17,644 nucleotides of DNA from Candidatus Cloacimonadota bacterium (GTDB taxonomy: Bacteria > Cloacimonadota > Cloacimonadia > Cloacimonadales > Cloacimonadaceae), in NCBI GenBank assembly GCA_023421135.1, contig JAEZUG010000063.1, positions 1 through 17,644 of the forward strand. The letters run 5' to 3'. The notes below the pieces were generated by a model. The model had not been told where the DNA came from. It searched no databases and was given only the letters and a program-made list of their open reading frames with translations. The translations under genes and the position numbers were made by a program. This document shows positions 8,001 to 17,497 of the stretch, in pieces; the first letter of the stretch is position 1; every line of letters starts with the position of its first letter.

Positions 8001-11000
8001 TATCTCTCCTTTGAAAGTATGGAACTACTTGTTTGAATGGTCGTTCCTCTATTCTGCAGCAAGAGCTTTATCTCTCTCCAGCTTAGCTGCCTGGTTCTTT
8101 GTGCTGAGGAGAGGAGGTTTTCCAGAGTTGATCTGGTGCTGCCATCGACGGCGATCACACGGTAGAACATGCGATCCTGGAAACGGGCTACTGCCGTATG
8201 GACAGCAGAGGTGCCGGTGCTGAAGGTCAGATAAAGATAATCGTCCAGAGTGGCATTGATAGTCTCACTATAAAGTACTATGTAGCCCTCAGGCGTGAAA
8301 GGATTACCCAGGGGATCACTCAGTACGGGATCCCAACTGATATTCACATCGTAGCCACTTACCTGGAGCACAACGTTGGAGGGTTGGGAACTGCTGGCAT
8401 CTATGCCATAGCCCCGGAGGGGGATTCTCAGGATGGGACTGTTGAGGGAATTGCTGCTCAGTAGCAAGGCATTGGATACCAGCCCCACCTGCTGGGGATC
8501 GAAGCTGGCCTCTAACATCAGTGACTCTCCGGGCAGAATTGAGGTTCCTATTCCGGAAAAGGTCCAAGTGAACTCTGTGGCAGGTGTTTCCAGCGTGATA
8601 TCAGATATCAATAGAGCTTGGTTTCCTGTGTTGCTGAAGCTGACTTGCTGCTGCACAGGCTCTCCGGAGATATTGACTCTGCCAAAGTCAATTGCTGCAG
8701 GATTTGCTGCTATTCTGGCTCCTACAAAGTGAACCGCTTCCCAGGCTCCCAGGTCTATTCTGGCACTATCCAGGCGAGGATTGCCGGCAATATCCAGTGG
8801 GAAAAGCGCAAAGTCTGTTCCCGGATCTCCCGCATCGATGGCCGGAGATTCATCACTCAGGCTTAAACTTGCCTGTCCGATCTCAAAGTAGTGTCCTGCT
8901 CCTTCTGGTGTATCATCAAACAGCGGGTCCTGATCCTGAATATCCAGATAAATCCCGGTGTAGTTCGCCTCACTACCAAACCCAAAGGCTGAAGATCCGC
9001 CCTGGACATCGCTAAAAGTGATCTCCGGATCAGCAGCATCGCCAAAGAGATAGATCTGGTTGGGTGTTTCGGGGTATCCCTGGACGTTTCCCCAGAGAAT
9101 AGAGTTTGTCACACTGGGAGAAGCAGAATTCAGATACAAAGCCCCGCCCTGGAGTCCTGCCTTATTGTAGGCAATTGTGTTGTTAACAAGCTGAAGGGCA
9201 CTATAACAATAGAGCGCGCCGCCTCTCTGGGAAGCGGTGTTGCCAGCGATCAGGTTATTGGTAATGAGGCCGCTGCTGGTGTTGATAAAGAGGCCTCCGC
9301 CACTATAGTCTGCAAGGTTGTTTGTGAAGCGGTTGCGATCCAGATGAAATGCGCTGTTATCCTGCAGATAGGCACCGGCTCCGTTATCGGCGTTATTATG
9401 GGTGATGAGATTAGCTTTGAAGAGGGCATTCTGGGTTCCGCTCAGGCTGATTCCTCCACCCTTGCTCTGATATCCCGTGGCTTGGTTGAAGCTTATTTCA
9501 CAATCGTTAACCGCGATAGCACCTCCGTCGAGGGAGAGTCCCGCGCCGTTCTTGGACACAGAGTTATTGATCACACTGCTATGGTTGAGATTAAGACTGG
9601 TCTGCACAGAGTGAATTCCGCCTCCGGAACCAAGCGCAGAGTTGTATTGAATCACCAAGCTATCCGCTTCCACAGAGGAATCCAGGGCATATATCCCAGC
9701 TCCGTTCCCCGCTGCGGAGGATCCTGCTACGATCAGATCACTTAGCGCCACCTGAGAGGCCAGAATACCGATGGCTCCGCCATTGTAGTTCTTGGCCAGA
9801 GTGACAAAGCCGTTCATCAGGGTTAGATCTGAGACCTGCACTCCCTCTACCTTGTCCAGATTGAGCACACGACGGGGGAAATCCGCGCTGCCTTCGGCAT
9901 CCAGGAAGGTCTCTTCTTTTCCTGCTCCAAGCAGGGAGACGTGTTTAACCATCTGGAGAGGGAACTTCTCCCCGGTAAGCGAGGGTGAGTAGGTGCCGCT
10001 GGCGATGCGGATCACCAGAGGATTATCAGCAGTGGCATAGATTCTGGAGAGGGCGTGATCTATGGTCTTGAAGGGAGACAGGGGAGAGAGACCATTGTTG
10101 AGCGTATCACTGCCATTGGTTGCTACCCAGATATCGGCAGAGATGGCCTCCGCGAGACCTCCGCAACCGCTGAAACTGAGTGGGGCAGAGGAAGTTGCCC
10201 AGTAATTGGAGAGAGTTGTATCAGCACTGCTAAAGACCTCGAAACTGCAATCCTGAATCTTGATCGCGTCCCGGGAAGTGATCCCTTGGATATAAATGTC
10301 CGATCCGATATCGGCGTGGTTGTTACGGAAACGGTTGACGCCCGGATTTCTGATTCCCACTGTGGCATTGACCATGCCGCCGAAATTGGGCAGGCTTTGG
10401 AAGGCGTAGGAGCCGCCCCCTTCGTCATCCGCATCGTTGTCTTCAATGCGGTTGAAACTGAAGATGGGATTGGCGCTGCGGGTATAGATACCGCCGCCGA
10501 CACGTTTCTCGATGGTGGTGCCGCCTTCGTTTTGGATGATGCGTCTGCCGCTGCCGCTTCGGATCGTAAAGCCGGAGATGTGCGGCTGCGAGATCGTTCT
10601 GCCACTGGAGGGCAGGATAGTGATCGTGCTGGCTTGATCCGGATTGATGGCATTGCTGCCGTCGATTATTGTATTTGTTATGTGGCTGCTATCTCCATCC
10701 ACAAAGTAATAACTTGCCAGCGTGATGTTTTTACCTTCAATCACCAGGTTCTCAAAGTACGTTCCATCGGCGACTATGATGTAATCTCCATCCACAGAGG
10801 CATTGATTGCTGCCTGGATGGTGAGATAATCTGTTGGAACGTAGTGTGTAATGGCAGGATTGAGGGACACTGTAATATAGTCCGGTTTAGTCTCAATTTC
10901 TGACCCGCTTACATCACTATCAGTGAGAGACACGTTATATACTCCAGGAAACATGTATGTCCATATAGCACTCGAACCAGATGCGTCTTTGACTCCATCG

Positions 11001-14000
11001 CTGTTAAAGTCCCAAGCGCTTGAAATGATAGTCCCTTCTGTCGTATCGGTGAAGTGGACTGTCAAAGGAACATATCCTAGAGTCAAGTCTGCTGTAAAAT
11101 CCGGATCAAACAGATATACATGTATGTAATGCTCCTTGGTTACTGTCTCAGTGACCGAGCCGGAAGTCACGGTTAGTGATACAGTGTAGAATCCAACTTG
11201 GTTGTATGTCCAGCTGGGATTCTGTTCATATGAATCAACCGAACCATCATTATCAAAGTCCCAAGCCCAACTATCAATTATCCCCACTGATTGATCAGTA
11301 AAACAAACTGTCAAAGGCACTCTTCCGGAGGTTAGATTTGGCAAAAAATCACTCTTTACGAGCTCTATTTTTGCGATAAAGCCATCCTGCCCACCAGCGC
11401 TGGTCAAGCTAGTGCTTTGAAAAACCGCTGTACCATTAAAGGTGCCACCTACATACAAGGCTCCGTTGTTGTCTATTGTAAGACAGGCTCCCGAGTCACT
11501 TCCGGAGCCTCCGGCAGACATAGCCCAAACAACACTACCTTGCGGGTCCAGCTTTGTCACGAAGATATCCTCACTGCCCCGGGAGTCCAATTGATAGTCA
11601 TCAAAGAAAGTCCTTCCCTGAAAAGAACCAGTATAATATGAATAACCATCTGGAGTTACAATGATATTGTTTGCTGTTGCTGTGGAAAGACGATTACCAT
11701 GTAACCAGAGCCAGTTTCCATCCCCACTCATTTTGGCAACATAAGCCCCCTTACTTGTTCCGTTCAAATTCAGCACGGGAAGATCTCCCCAGTTCGAGAG
11801 TTGGCTTTGGATATCAAGCGAAAGATAAATACTGCCATCAGAAGGACAAGCAAGACCTCCACTCCATGCACAGATCTCATCGCCCGTTCCGCCACCTTTT
11901 CGTACCCAAAGCCAAGCTCCAGTATCTGAGTTAACTTTACCCACGAAGACATCTATCCCACCATAAGGTGTTAATGAAAATGTTCCTGGTCCAAAGGTGG
12001 ATAATCCAATGATGTGGCCGGAAACCACTATGTTATTATCATGACTCATAGCGATGGAATTAACAAATTGAGAGTTACTCCCTGTGAGGTTTGTAGACCA
12101 TAGAAAGCTTCCAGAAGAACTAAATTTAGCTATGAAACTATCGTAGCTATTACTCCCGCTATATGAAAAGACTCCGAAATTTATGTTTATCCAATAGGCG
12201 CCTGCGATGTAAAAGCTACCATCATTATCAACGCACAGGTCATTGACTTTACACAGACCGCTACCTGTCGAATGAGCTCCTATGTGCCAAAGCCAATTTC
12301 CTTCTGTATCCAGCTTGGCTACATAGGCATAAACAATGTTACTGCTATTAATACCTGGTCCGGATAAGGGAGTTAGGCCGGGGAAATTGAAGCTACTGCT
12401 CATAAAGCTTCCGACAATAAACAGATTGTTGAATGTATCAAGATAAATCCTGTTGCTGTTCTCATCACCATTTCCACCGGCAGGTCTGAACCAGAGGCAC
12501 TGCCCAGCCGAGTTGTATTTTGCCACAAAGATATCATACTGCCCTTGGCTATAGTATGTAATGTCCTCAACAACTACAGACTCCGTGAATGATCCAGTCA
12601 CATATACATTACCTTCAGTATCATGAGTGAGGTCGGTAATACTATCTACCCCAAGTCCCCCAAAAGCCAATGCGGTCAACCAATCAGTATCTGGTCTCAA
12701 TATTGCATTGATAAGGTTACTTTGGGTTTTTGTTCGGAAGTGTATACCATCAGAGGTAGTGAGAGACACACTATATGTCCCAGGTTGAGTATATGTGAAG
12801 ACCGGATTTGGTTCAGTCGAATCGATAATACCATTGCCATCAAAATCCCATTGGTATGAAGTCGGAAAACCAGTGGATTCGTTTGTAAACTGTACTGTAA
12901 GGGGCAAGTATCCACTAGTTGATGAGACTGAGAAATCGGGCACCGTATTGTCTAGCTTGCCTATATAGAAGTGCTCTGTGCCACCTGTTGCATTTGCTGT
13001 ATAAGAATCCCAGTAAGTTGGCTGCGAGGTGAAACCTCCAAAAACTAGTAGTTCGTCGTTTGAATCAATAATACTCTTAGCGGATTCTGTTCCTATTCCG
13101 GCTACAGATTTCGCCCATTGCACTTCTCCAGAATCATTCACTTTGCATATGAAACCATCGTAACTCCCAAGAGAGGCGATATTCACTGTGTTGAAGTAAT
13201 TCGTACCATAGTAATAAAACGTACAGAAGGCGTTATCGCGGCTGTCGATGGCTATCCTCATCATATCAGGGAATGACATTGCTGAATTGCTTCCAAATGC
13301 ACGAGCCCATGTGCATTCTCCACTCACATTATAAGATGCAACGAAATGAGTTCCGCAGTTATCTCCATAAGGTCCCAGAGCATAATCTCCAACAACAATC
13401 ACTCCAGGGAACAGACCCGCGATTATGATGTTATGATTGGAATCAAACTTAGCATCTTCAACATAACATCTATAAGAATTCCATTGAACGTTCTCAATAT
13501 CTGTTGCCCAAAGCCATTCTCCTTCAGAAATACTACCTTTAGCCACAATTGCATCAGTTTCACCATCAAATGACCAATTGTAATTTGAAACTACCTGAAT
13601 CGAGCCAAAATTCATGCTGGGTGTTTTTCCGTGTGAACCGGACACACAGAATTCATCTCCCTGAATATCAATGGAATAAAAATAATCTGCAGCGCTAGAC
13701 CAAGCCTGACTAAGCCATTCGACAGCTCCATCACTATCGACTTTTACTACGAACGCATCCGTTGAAGCATGAGATATGAAAGGGAAGTCTCCAAACTGCA
13801 AAAGTGTACTGGTGCTTTGCCCGCAGAGGTAAACATTCCCCATGTCGTCAGATGCTATATCATAAACGTAATCGTCCCCCGATCCTCCCCAAACACTGCA
13901 GTCTATCAGCTGTCCAGAAGTATCCAGCTTAAGAAGCAAGATATCATATGAACCAGCGTTTGGATATACTGTGTCTTGAATTGTTATAGAATTCAGGTAG

Positions 14001-14344
14001 TATGCAGCGACATATATGTAACCATCTGATGTATATGTTATATGTGGCTTGTGTGCATGAGAGTTGTTCAGCTCGAATGGGAAGACCCATTGAAACACGT
14101 TCGATGAATCTAAGCAAGCAACAAAACCAGATGATTGAGCTGAACTAATGTCGAAATTTCCCAGTGAACAAGCACCGTTAAAGCGTCCAGTTATATACTT
14201 GTTGCCATTATCAGCAGAAACCACGTCATTTATCGCAGATGAACCAGTTCCAGAACCAGTCACGACCCATTCCCATTCAGGTGCTTGCGAGTAGGCTAAG
14301 CCCATCAAAACTACTAAGTATATGAAAACAAGAATTCGCTTCAT
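8000..14344 (-). CDS. Giant secreted protein: two seven-repeat SBBP blocks, three PKD domains, beta-helix, choice-of-anchor D
   Basis: A 2114-aa exported protein. The start is placed at ATG 14344, because GGAG (14352-14355) lies 7 nt upstream of it; the ATG two codons earlier (14350) would leave only 1 nt. Residues 1-19 form a signal peptide (MKR, hydrophobic core, AYS before Q20). Residues 20-465 hold about seven SBBP-type repeats (such as IASDDMGNVYLCG), a PKD domain with WDFDGNGIIDS follows (467-548), then a second block of about seven SBBP repeats (550-990) and two PKD domains (about 998-1160). From residue 1162 the parallel beta-helix, the choice-of-anchor D domain (about 1880-1985) and the Fn3-like tail closely match the downstream paralog. 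No catalytic site is seen; adhesion, scaffold or surface-layer use is an inference. It follows the cyclase gene after 39 nt with no terminator and its stop overlaps the next gene's start. Confidence 0.93.
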   Translation of the reverse strand: MKRILVFIYLVVLMGLAYSQAPEWEWVVTGSGTGSSAINDVVSADNGNKYITGRFNGACSLGNFDISSAQSSGFVACLDSSNVFQWVFPFELNNSHAHKPHITYTSDGYIYVAAYYLNSITIQDTVYPNAGSYDILLLKLDTSGQLIDCSVWGGSGDDYVYDIASDDMGNVYLCGQSTSTLLQFGDFPFISHASTDAFVVKVDSDGAVEWLSQAWSSAADYFYSIDIQGDEFCVSGSHGKTPSMNFGSIQVVSNYNWSFDGETDAIVAKGSISEGEWLWATDIENVQWNSYRCYVEDAKFDSNHNIIIAGLFPGVIVVGDYALGPYGDNCGTHFVASYNVSGECTWARAFGSNSAMSFPDMMRIAIDSRDNAFCTFYYYGTNYFNTVNIASLGSYDGFICKVNDSGEVQWAKSVAGIGTESAKSIIDSNDELLVFGGFTSQPTYWDSYTANATGGTEHFYIGKLDNTVPDFSVSSTSGYLPLTVQFTNESTGFPTSYQWDFDGNGIIDSTEPNPVFTYTQPGTYSVSLTTSDGIHFRTKTQSNLINAILRPDTDWLTALAFGGLGVDSITDLTHDTEGNVYVTGSFTESVVVEDITYYSQGQYDIFVAKYNSAGQCLWFRPAGGNGDENSNRIYLDTFNNLFIVGSFMSSSFNFPGLTPLSGPGINSSNIVYAYVAKLDTEGNWLWHIGAHSTGSGLCKVNDLCVDNDGSFYIAGAYWININFGVFSYSGSNSYDSFIAKFSSSGSFLWSTNLTGSNSQFVNSIAMSHDNNIVVSGHIIGLSTFGPGTFSLTPYGGIDVFVGKVNSDTGAWLWVRKGGGTGDEICAWSGGLACPSDGSIYLSLDIQSQLSNWGDLPVLNLNGTSKGAYVAKMSGDGNWLWLHGNRLSTATANNIIVTPDGYSYYTGSFQGRTFFDDYQLDSRGSEDIFVTKLDPQGSVVWAMSAGGSGSDSGACLTIDNNGALYVGGTFNGTAVFQSTSLTSAGGQDGFIAKIELVKSDFLPNLTSGRVPLTVCFTDQSVGIIDSWAWDFDNDGSVDSYEQNPSWTYNQVGFYTVSLTVTSGSVTETVTKEHYIHVYLFDPDFTADLTLGYVPLTVHFTDTTEGTIISSAWDFNSDGVKDASGSSAIWTYMFPGVYNVSLTDSDVSGSEIETKPDYITVSLNPAITHYVPTDYLTIQAAINASVDGDYIIVADGTYFENLVIEGKNITLASYYFVDGDSSHITNTIIDGSNAINPDQASTITILPSSGRTISQPHISGFTIRSGSGRRIIQNEGGTTIEKRVGGGIYTRSANPIFSFNRIEDNDADDEGGGSYAFQSLPNFGGMVNATVGIRNPGVNRFRNNHADIGSDIYIQGITSRDAIKIQDCSFEVFSSADTTLSNYWATSSAPLSFSGCGGLAEAISADIWVATNGSDTLNNGLSPLSPFKTIDHALSRIYATADNPLVIRIASGTYSPSLTGEKFPLQMVKHVSLLGAGKEETFLDAEGSADFPRRVLNLDKVEGVQVSDLTLMNGFVTLAKNYNGGAIGILASQVALSDLIVAGSSAAGNGAGIYALDSSVEADSLVIQYNSALGSGGGIHSVQTSLNLNHSSVINNSVSKNGAGLSLDGGAIAVNDCEISFNQATGYQSKGGGISLSGTQNALFKANLITHNNADNGAGAYLQDNSAFHLDRNRFTNNLADYSGGGLFINTSSGLITNNLIAGNTASQRGGALYCYSALQLVNNTIAYNKAGLQGGALYLNSASPSVTNSILWGNVQGYPETPNQIYLFGDAADPEITFSDVQGGSSAFGFGSEANYTGIYLDIQDQDPLFDDTPEGAGHYFEIGQASLSLSDESPAIDAGDPGTDFALFPLDIAGNPRLDSARIDLGAWEAVHFVGARIAANPAAIDFGRVNISGEPVQQQVSFSNTGNQALLISDITLETPATEFTWTFSGIGTSILPGESLMLEASFDPQQVGLVSNALLLSSNSLNSPILRIPLRGYGIDASSSQPSNVVLQVSGYDVNISWDPVLSDPLGNPFTPEGYIVLYSETINATLDDYLYLTFSTGTSAVHTAVARFQDRMFYRVIAVDGSTRSTLENLLSSAQRTRQLSWREIKLLLQNRGTTIQTSSSILSKER
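8006..8010 (-). promoter_or_regulatory. Ribosome binding site for the 2060-aa protein, inside the end of the upstream gene
   Basis: AGGAG on the minus strand lies 5 nt before a GTG start at 7998-8000, and the upstream gene's TAG stop (8000-8002) shares the G. This fixes the unusual GTG as the start and suggests coupled translation of the two paralogs. Confidence 0.75.
8070..10890 (-). repeat. Copy 2 of long direct repeat encoding beta-helix/anchor-D half (approximate ends)
   Basis: Partner of 1861-4690. The encoded blocks GGGIYTRSA-PIFSFNRIED and DDEGGGSYAFQSLPN occur in both proteins with almost no change, while the last 100 residues and the N-terminal halves diverge. It reflects tandem gene duplication, or later gene conversion between the copies. 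Confidence 0.85.
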
Positions 14345-14351
14345 AATCATA

Positions 14352-14355
14352 CTCC
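14352..14355 (-). promoter_or_regulatory. Ribosome binding site selecting the second ATG of the 2114-aa gene
   Basis: GGAG on the minus strand is 1 nt from the first ATG (14348-14350) and 7 nt from the second (14342-14344). Only the second distance is normal for initiation, and it also gives a classical MKR signal-peptide start. Confidence 0.65.
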
Positions 14356-14383
14356 AGTCGGAAACAAAGCTACACTGATCATA

Positions 14384-17300
14384 TTATTTATTCTCCGATT
14401 GAGAAATCATGGTCTCCATCCCCTCACACGCCTCTACCACCGATCTTCTTTCGCAAGCTGTGGCGATCTCTTTGGCCTGAGCGCAGAGGGTTTGAGCCTG
14501 AGCTTTATCTCCCAGCAGGGCATAGTTCTCAGCCTGGTAAAAAAGGTATTCACAAAGTTTCTTGGGCTGGGATGCTGCCAATGAGACAGCCTGGGAGATT
14601 TGCTCCAGAGCTCCAGAGAGGTCTCCTAATGTTTTAAGTTCTTCTGCAATGACACTGTGTGTGATGGCCAGTTCCAGCGGATTCCCCAGCCTTTCCTTGA
14701 GTGCCAGTACTTTGCGGTAAAACTCCAGGGCTTCGCGGTGCTGTCCCTTATCCCGGTGGATATTACCGATATTGCCCAGCACTTTGATCAGCTCTGCTTT
14801 ATCGTCAATTCTATCCACCAGCAGCCACTTCTTCTCATAGTAGTGCATCGCAGTATCGGCATCACCCTTGCGATAGTGGAGCAGCCCCAGATTGCCCAAA
14901 GCGATGGACTGAAGCTGCAAATACTGATTTGCTTCGGCCAGCTCCAGGCAGTTTTGCAGATACAGTTCCGCTTGGGTAAAGTCCTTTTGTTCCAGATACA
15001 TAAAGCCCAGGTTACTGAGCGTTCGAGCCGCTCTCAGGGTGTCTGAAGCCAGCTCGGCATTCTCCAGGCTGGCTTGGTGATGAACCAGAGCCTCATCCCA
15101 ATGCTTGTGATGCTGATACCAGATTCCCAGATTCCCTTGCGCAATAGCTTTCTGAGTGAGGGAGATGGCCAGCTCCAGACAGGTTTTCCAGGCCTCCAGC
15201 GCTCCTTGCAGATCTCCCCGCCGGAAAGACAGGATGCCCTTGAGACGGAGCAGATCAAAACGATCCTCATCTGTCTGGCAGCATTGGGCAGCCTGGCGCA
15301 ACAGCGCGTCAGTCTCATCCCAATTGCCAATCAGGGAGTTGAGCTCTGCCAGTTCTAGCAGGATTCTCGCTTCGGTGGGCTGTGTATCCTTCGGCAATCC
15401 GGGCAGCCACTTGAGCAGCTTTTCCCAATGAGCAATTGCATCCCGGTTGTTATAGAGGCGGGCAGCAGTGCGAGCGGCCTGTTCCAGATAGATCACTGCT
15501 TTCTCCGCGACTCCCGCCCGATGATAGTGATCTGCCAGGGTGAATAGGAACTCCTGCTTACGCTCCGGATACAGCTCCTCAATGGCCTCGGCAGAAAGCT
15601 TGTGCAGCATTGCGCGGTTCTCTAGCAGCAAGGTTTGATAGGCCACGTCCCGAGTAGTGAGATGCTTGAAAAAGTAAGCCGAGTAGTCAAAACCCAGCAT
15701 CCGGAGGATAAAAGACTGCTCCTCGAGTTGAGCCAGGGTGGCATCAACATCCAGCGGAGCATAGAGCCGATCCTCGATCCAGGAGAGGATATCCACAAAG
15801 AACTCTTGCCCGATCACAGAAGCCTTTTGCAGAAGCTGCCGGATGGAAGCATCCAGCATATCCAGGCGGGATAGAACCAGAGAGTTAAGATTCGGCGGGA
15901 TAGGCAGTTCGGAAATATCCTTGGCAGAGATATCCTCCAGATAATTGCACCATTCCTCCAGATAGAAAGGATTGCCCATGCTGAGCTTTTGGAGCCGCTC
16001 CAGCAGTTCATCGGTGAGGGAGATCCCTTTGGTGCTCTGCCGCACAAGTCTGCCGATCTCTATATCCGACAAGGGCTTCAGCTCAAGCTCCATAAATCCA
16101 TCCGTTCTACTCAGACCAGGATTGTAGCCTTTGCGATAGAGAATCAGAAGCAAAAGCTTGTCCCGCAGGGGAGAAGCCGGATCCAGAAGCAGCTTTTGCA
16201 GCAGATAGCGGAAGACCGCTTCTGAGGCCTCGTCCATCCAGTGGACATCATCCAGAATCAAGAGGATTGGCTTTCCGGCACCAGACTCACTTAAGAGTAT
16301 CCTGCTGATAACAGTGCAGATAGCGAGCTTGAGATGCGTGATCAGTTCTTGCCCATTCAACTTCAGTCTAGGATCCGAATAGGGAATCTCCAGCAGGGCT
16401 CCCAACAGGGGAAGCTGATCCAGCAAATCCCCTCTGGCTTCCTGGGATAAATCCTTGCCCAAGACTTCCATCTGCTCTTCCAGCTTGGTTTTGCGGGTCT
16501 GCAGATCGTCTGTGGGATGTAGCTGAAACCGGCTTTCCAAGAGGTTGACAAAGAGATTGAGTGGAGAGCGTACCAAAGAAGAAGTGCTTGCCTGCAGAAT
16601 TGACACCTCTCCCAGTTGCAACAGAAATTCATGTACCAAGCGGGTCTTGCCCAAGCCGGCATCTCCCATGATGCCAATGATTGCCGGTTGATCAATGGTA
16701 GGAGAAGGACTCTTCAGAGCTTGCCAGGATTGCTCCAGGGAGCGCAGTTCAGCTTCACGACCGATAAAGCCTGATTTGCGCCGATACCATCTCTGAGCTT
16801 TTTCAAGACGTTGACCCAGAACCCGACAACACTCAACCGGTTCTTCAAAGCCCTTGGCTTGAACGCATCCGTAGCGCTCAAACTCAAAAAAGCGTTCCAC
16901 GGCTTGCATTACGGGATAAGGAAGCAATATGCTGTTATCCGGGGCATTAACTTCCATTCTCTGAGCCAGGTTCACGGCTGCACCGATCACGGTGAAATCC
17001 CCTTCGCGTTCTTCACCAACCTTGCCAACCACTACCAAACCGGTATTTATCCCGATACGCACCTTGAGGATGGGAGCATCGAAGCCCATTTCTGTGGCCA
17101 GTTTGCGGTTGATCCAATCCAATTGAGTGATCATCTTCAGGGCTGCCATAACGGCACGTTCGGTATCCTGCTCGCTGGCGCGGCGGGCACCAAAGAGAGC
17201 CATGATGCCATCCCCCATGTACTTATCGACGTAACCACCGTAATAGGATATACAGCGGCTGAAGCGCTTCATGAGAGGATCGAGAATCTGCTTGAAGGCC

Positions 17301-17470
17301 TCCGGATCGAGCCTGACGCCCAAGGCGGTCGAGCCCTTCACATCCGCGAAAAGGATTGCCACTTCCCTGCGTTCACCTTCCTTGAGACGCAGCTTCTCTT
17401 TCTGTACTTCGTTTTCCCCGAAGGGATCCAACAAATCAAAATAGTGCTCTGACTCAGCTTCTGGATTCAT
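14384..17470 (-). CDS. Class III adenylate cyclase - AAA ATPase - TPR multidomain signalling protein
   Basis: A 1028-aa cytosolic protein with no membrane segment. Residues about 34-190 are a class III cyclase catalytic domain: metal-binding Asp43 (FADVKGST) and Asp87 (KYMGDG), the transition-state pair Asn167 and Arg171 (VNLAQR), and the base-selecting pair Lys83 and Thr160, a combination typical of bacterial adenylate rather than guanylate cyclases. Hence ATP to cAMP is the likely reaction. Residues 235-480 are an AAA_16-type ATPase with Walker A GDAGLGKT (269-276) and Walker B ILLILDD (402-408) followed by WMDEAS. A winged-helix-like linker (about 520-640) leads to eight or nine TPRs (about 640-1016), probably a sensing or docking surface. 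This architecture is known in many bacteria; the input signal is usually unknown. The start ATG 17470 is chosen over GTG at 17476 and 17473, since AGGAG overlaps the first GTG. It is first in a run with the two secreted giants. Confidence 0.93.
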   Translation of the reverse strand: MNPEAESEHYFDLLDPFGENEVQKEKLRLKEGERREVAILFADVKGSTALGVRLDPEAFKQILDPLMKRFSRCISYYGGYVDKYMGDGIMALFGARRASEQDTERAVMAALKMITQLDWINRKLATEMGFDAPILKVRIGINTGLVVVGKVGEEREGDFTVIGAAVNLAQRMEVNAPDNSILLPYPVMQAVERFFEFERYGCVQAKGFEEPVECCRVLGQRLEKAQRWYRRKSGFIGREAELRSLEQSWQALKSPSPTIDQPAIIGIMGDAGLGKTRLVHEFLLQLGEVSILQASTSSLVRSPLNLFVNLLESRFQLHPTDDLQTRKTKLEEQMEVLGKDLSQEARGDLLDQLPLLGALLEIPYSDPRLKLNGQELITHLKLAICTVISRILLSESGAGKPILLILDDVHWMDEASEAVFRYLLQKLLLDPASPLRDKLLLLILYRKGYNPGLSRTDGFMELELKPLSDIEIGRLVRQSTKGISLTDELLERLQKLSMGNPFYLEEWCNYLEDISAKDISELPIPPNLNSLVLSRLDMLDASIRQLLQKASVIGQEFFVDILSWIEDRLYAPLDVDATLAQLEEQSFILRMLGFDYSAYFFKHLTTRDVAYQTLLLENRAMLHKLSAEAIEELYPERKQEFLFTLADHYHRAGVAEKAVIYLEQAARTAARLYNNRDAIAHWEKLLKWLPGLPKDTQPTEARILLELAELNSLIGNWDETDALLRQAAQCCQTDEDRFDLLRLKGILSFRRGDLQGALEAWKTCLELAISLTQKAIAQGNLGIWYQHHKHWDEALVHHQASLENAELASDTLRAARTLSNLGFMYLEQKDFTQAELYLQNCLELAEANQYLQLQSIALGNLGLLHYRKGDADTAMHYYEKKWLLVDRIDDKAELIKVLGNIGNIHRDKGQHREALEFYRKVLALKERLGNPLELAITHSVIAEELKTLGDLSGALEQISQAVSLAASQPKKLCEYLFYQAENYALLGDKAQAQTLCAQAKEIATACERRSVVEACEGMETMISQSENK

Positions 17471-17475
17471 CACCA

Positions 17476-17480
17476 CTCCT
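17476..17480 (-). promoter_or_regulatory. Ribosome binding site deciding the cyclase start
   Basis: AGGAG on the minus strand ends 5 nt before ATG at 17468-17470. The two GTG codons just upstream (17476 and 17473) overlap or abut this site and so cannot use it. Confidence 0.75.
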
Positions 17481-17497
17481 ATAGCCGTTTAGATCGC

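Noticed and set aside
16811..17452. 213-aa plus-strand open frame antisense to the cyclase domain
   Set aside because: The minus-strand frame carries all class III cyclase catalytic residues; the antisense frame has no recognisable motif.
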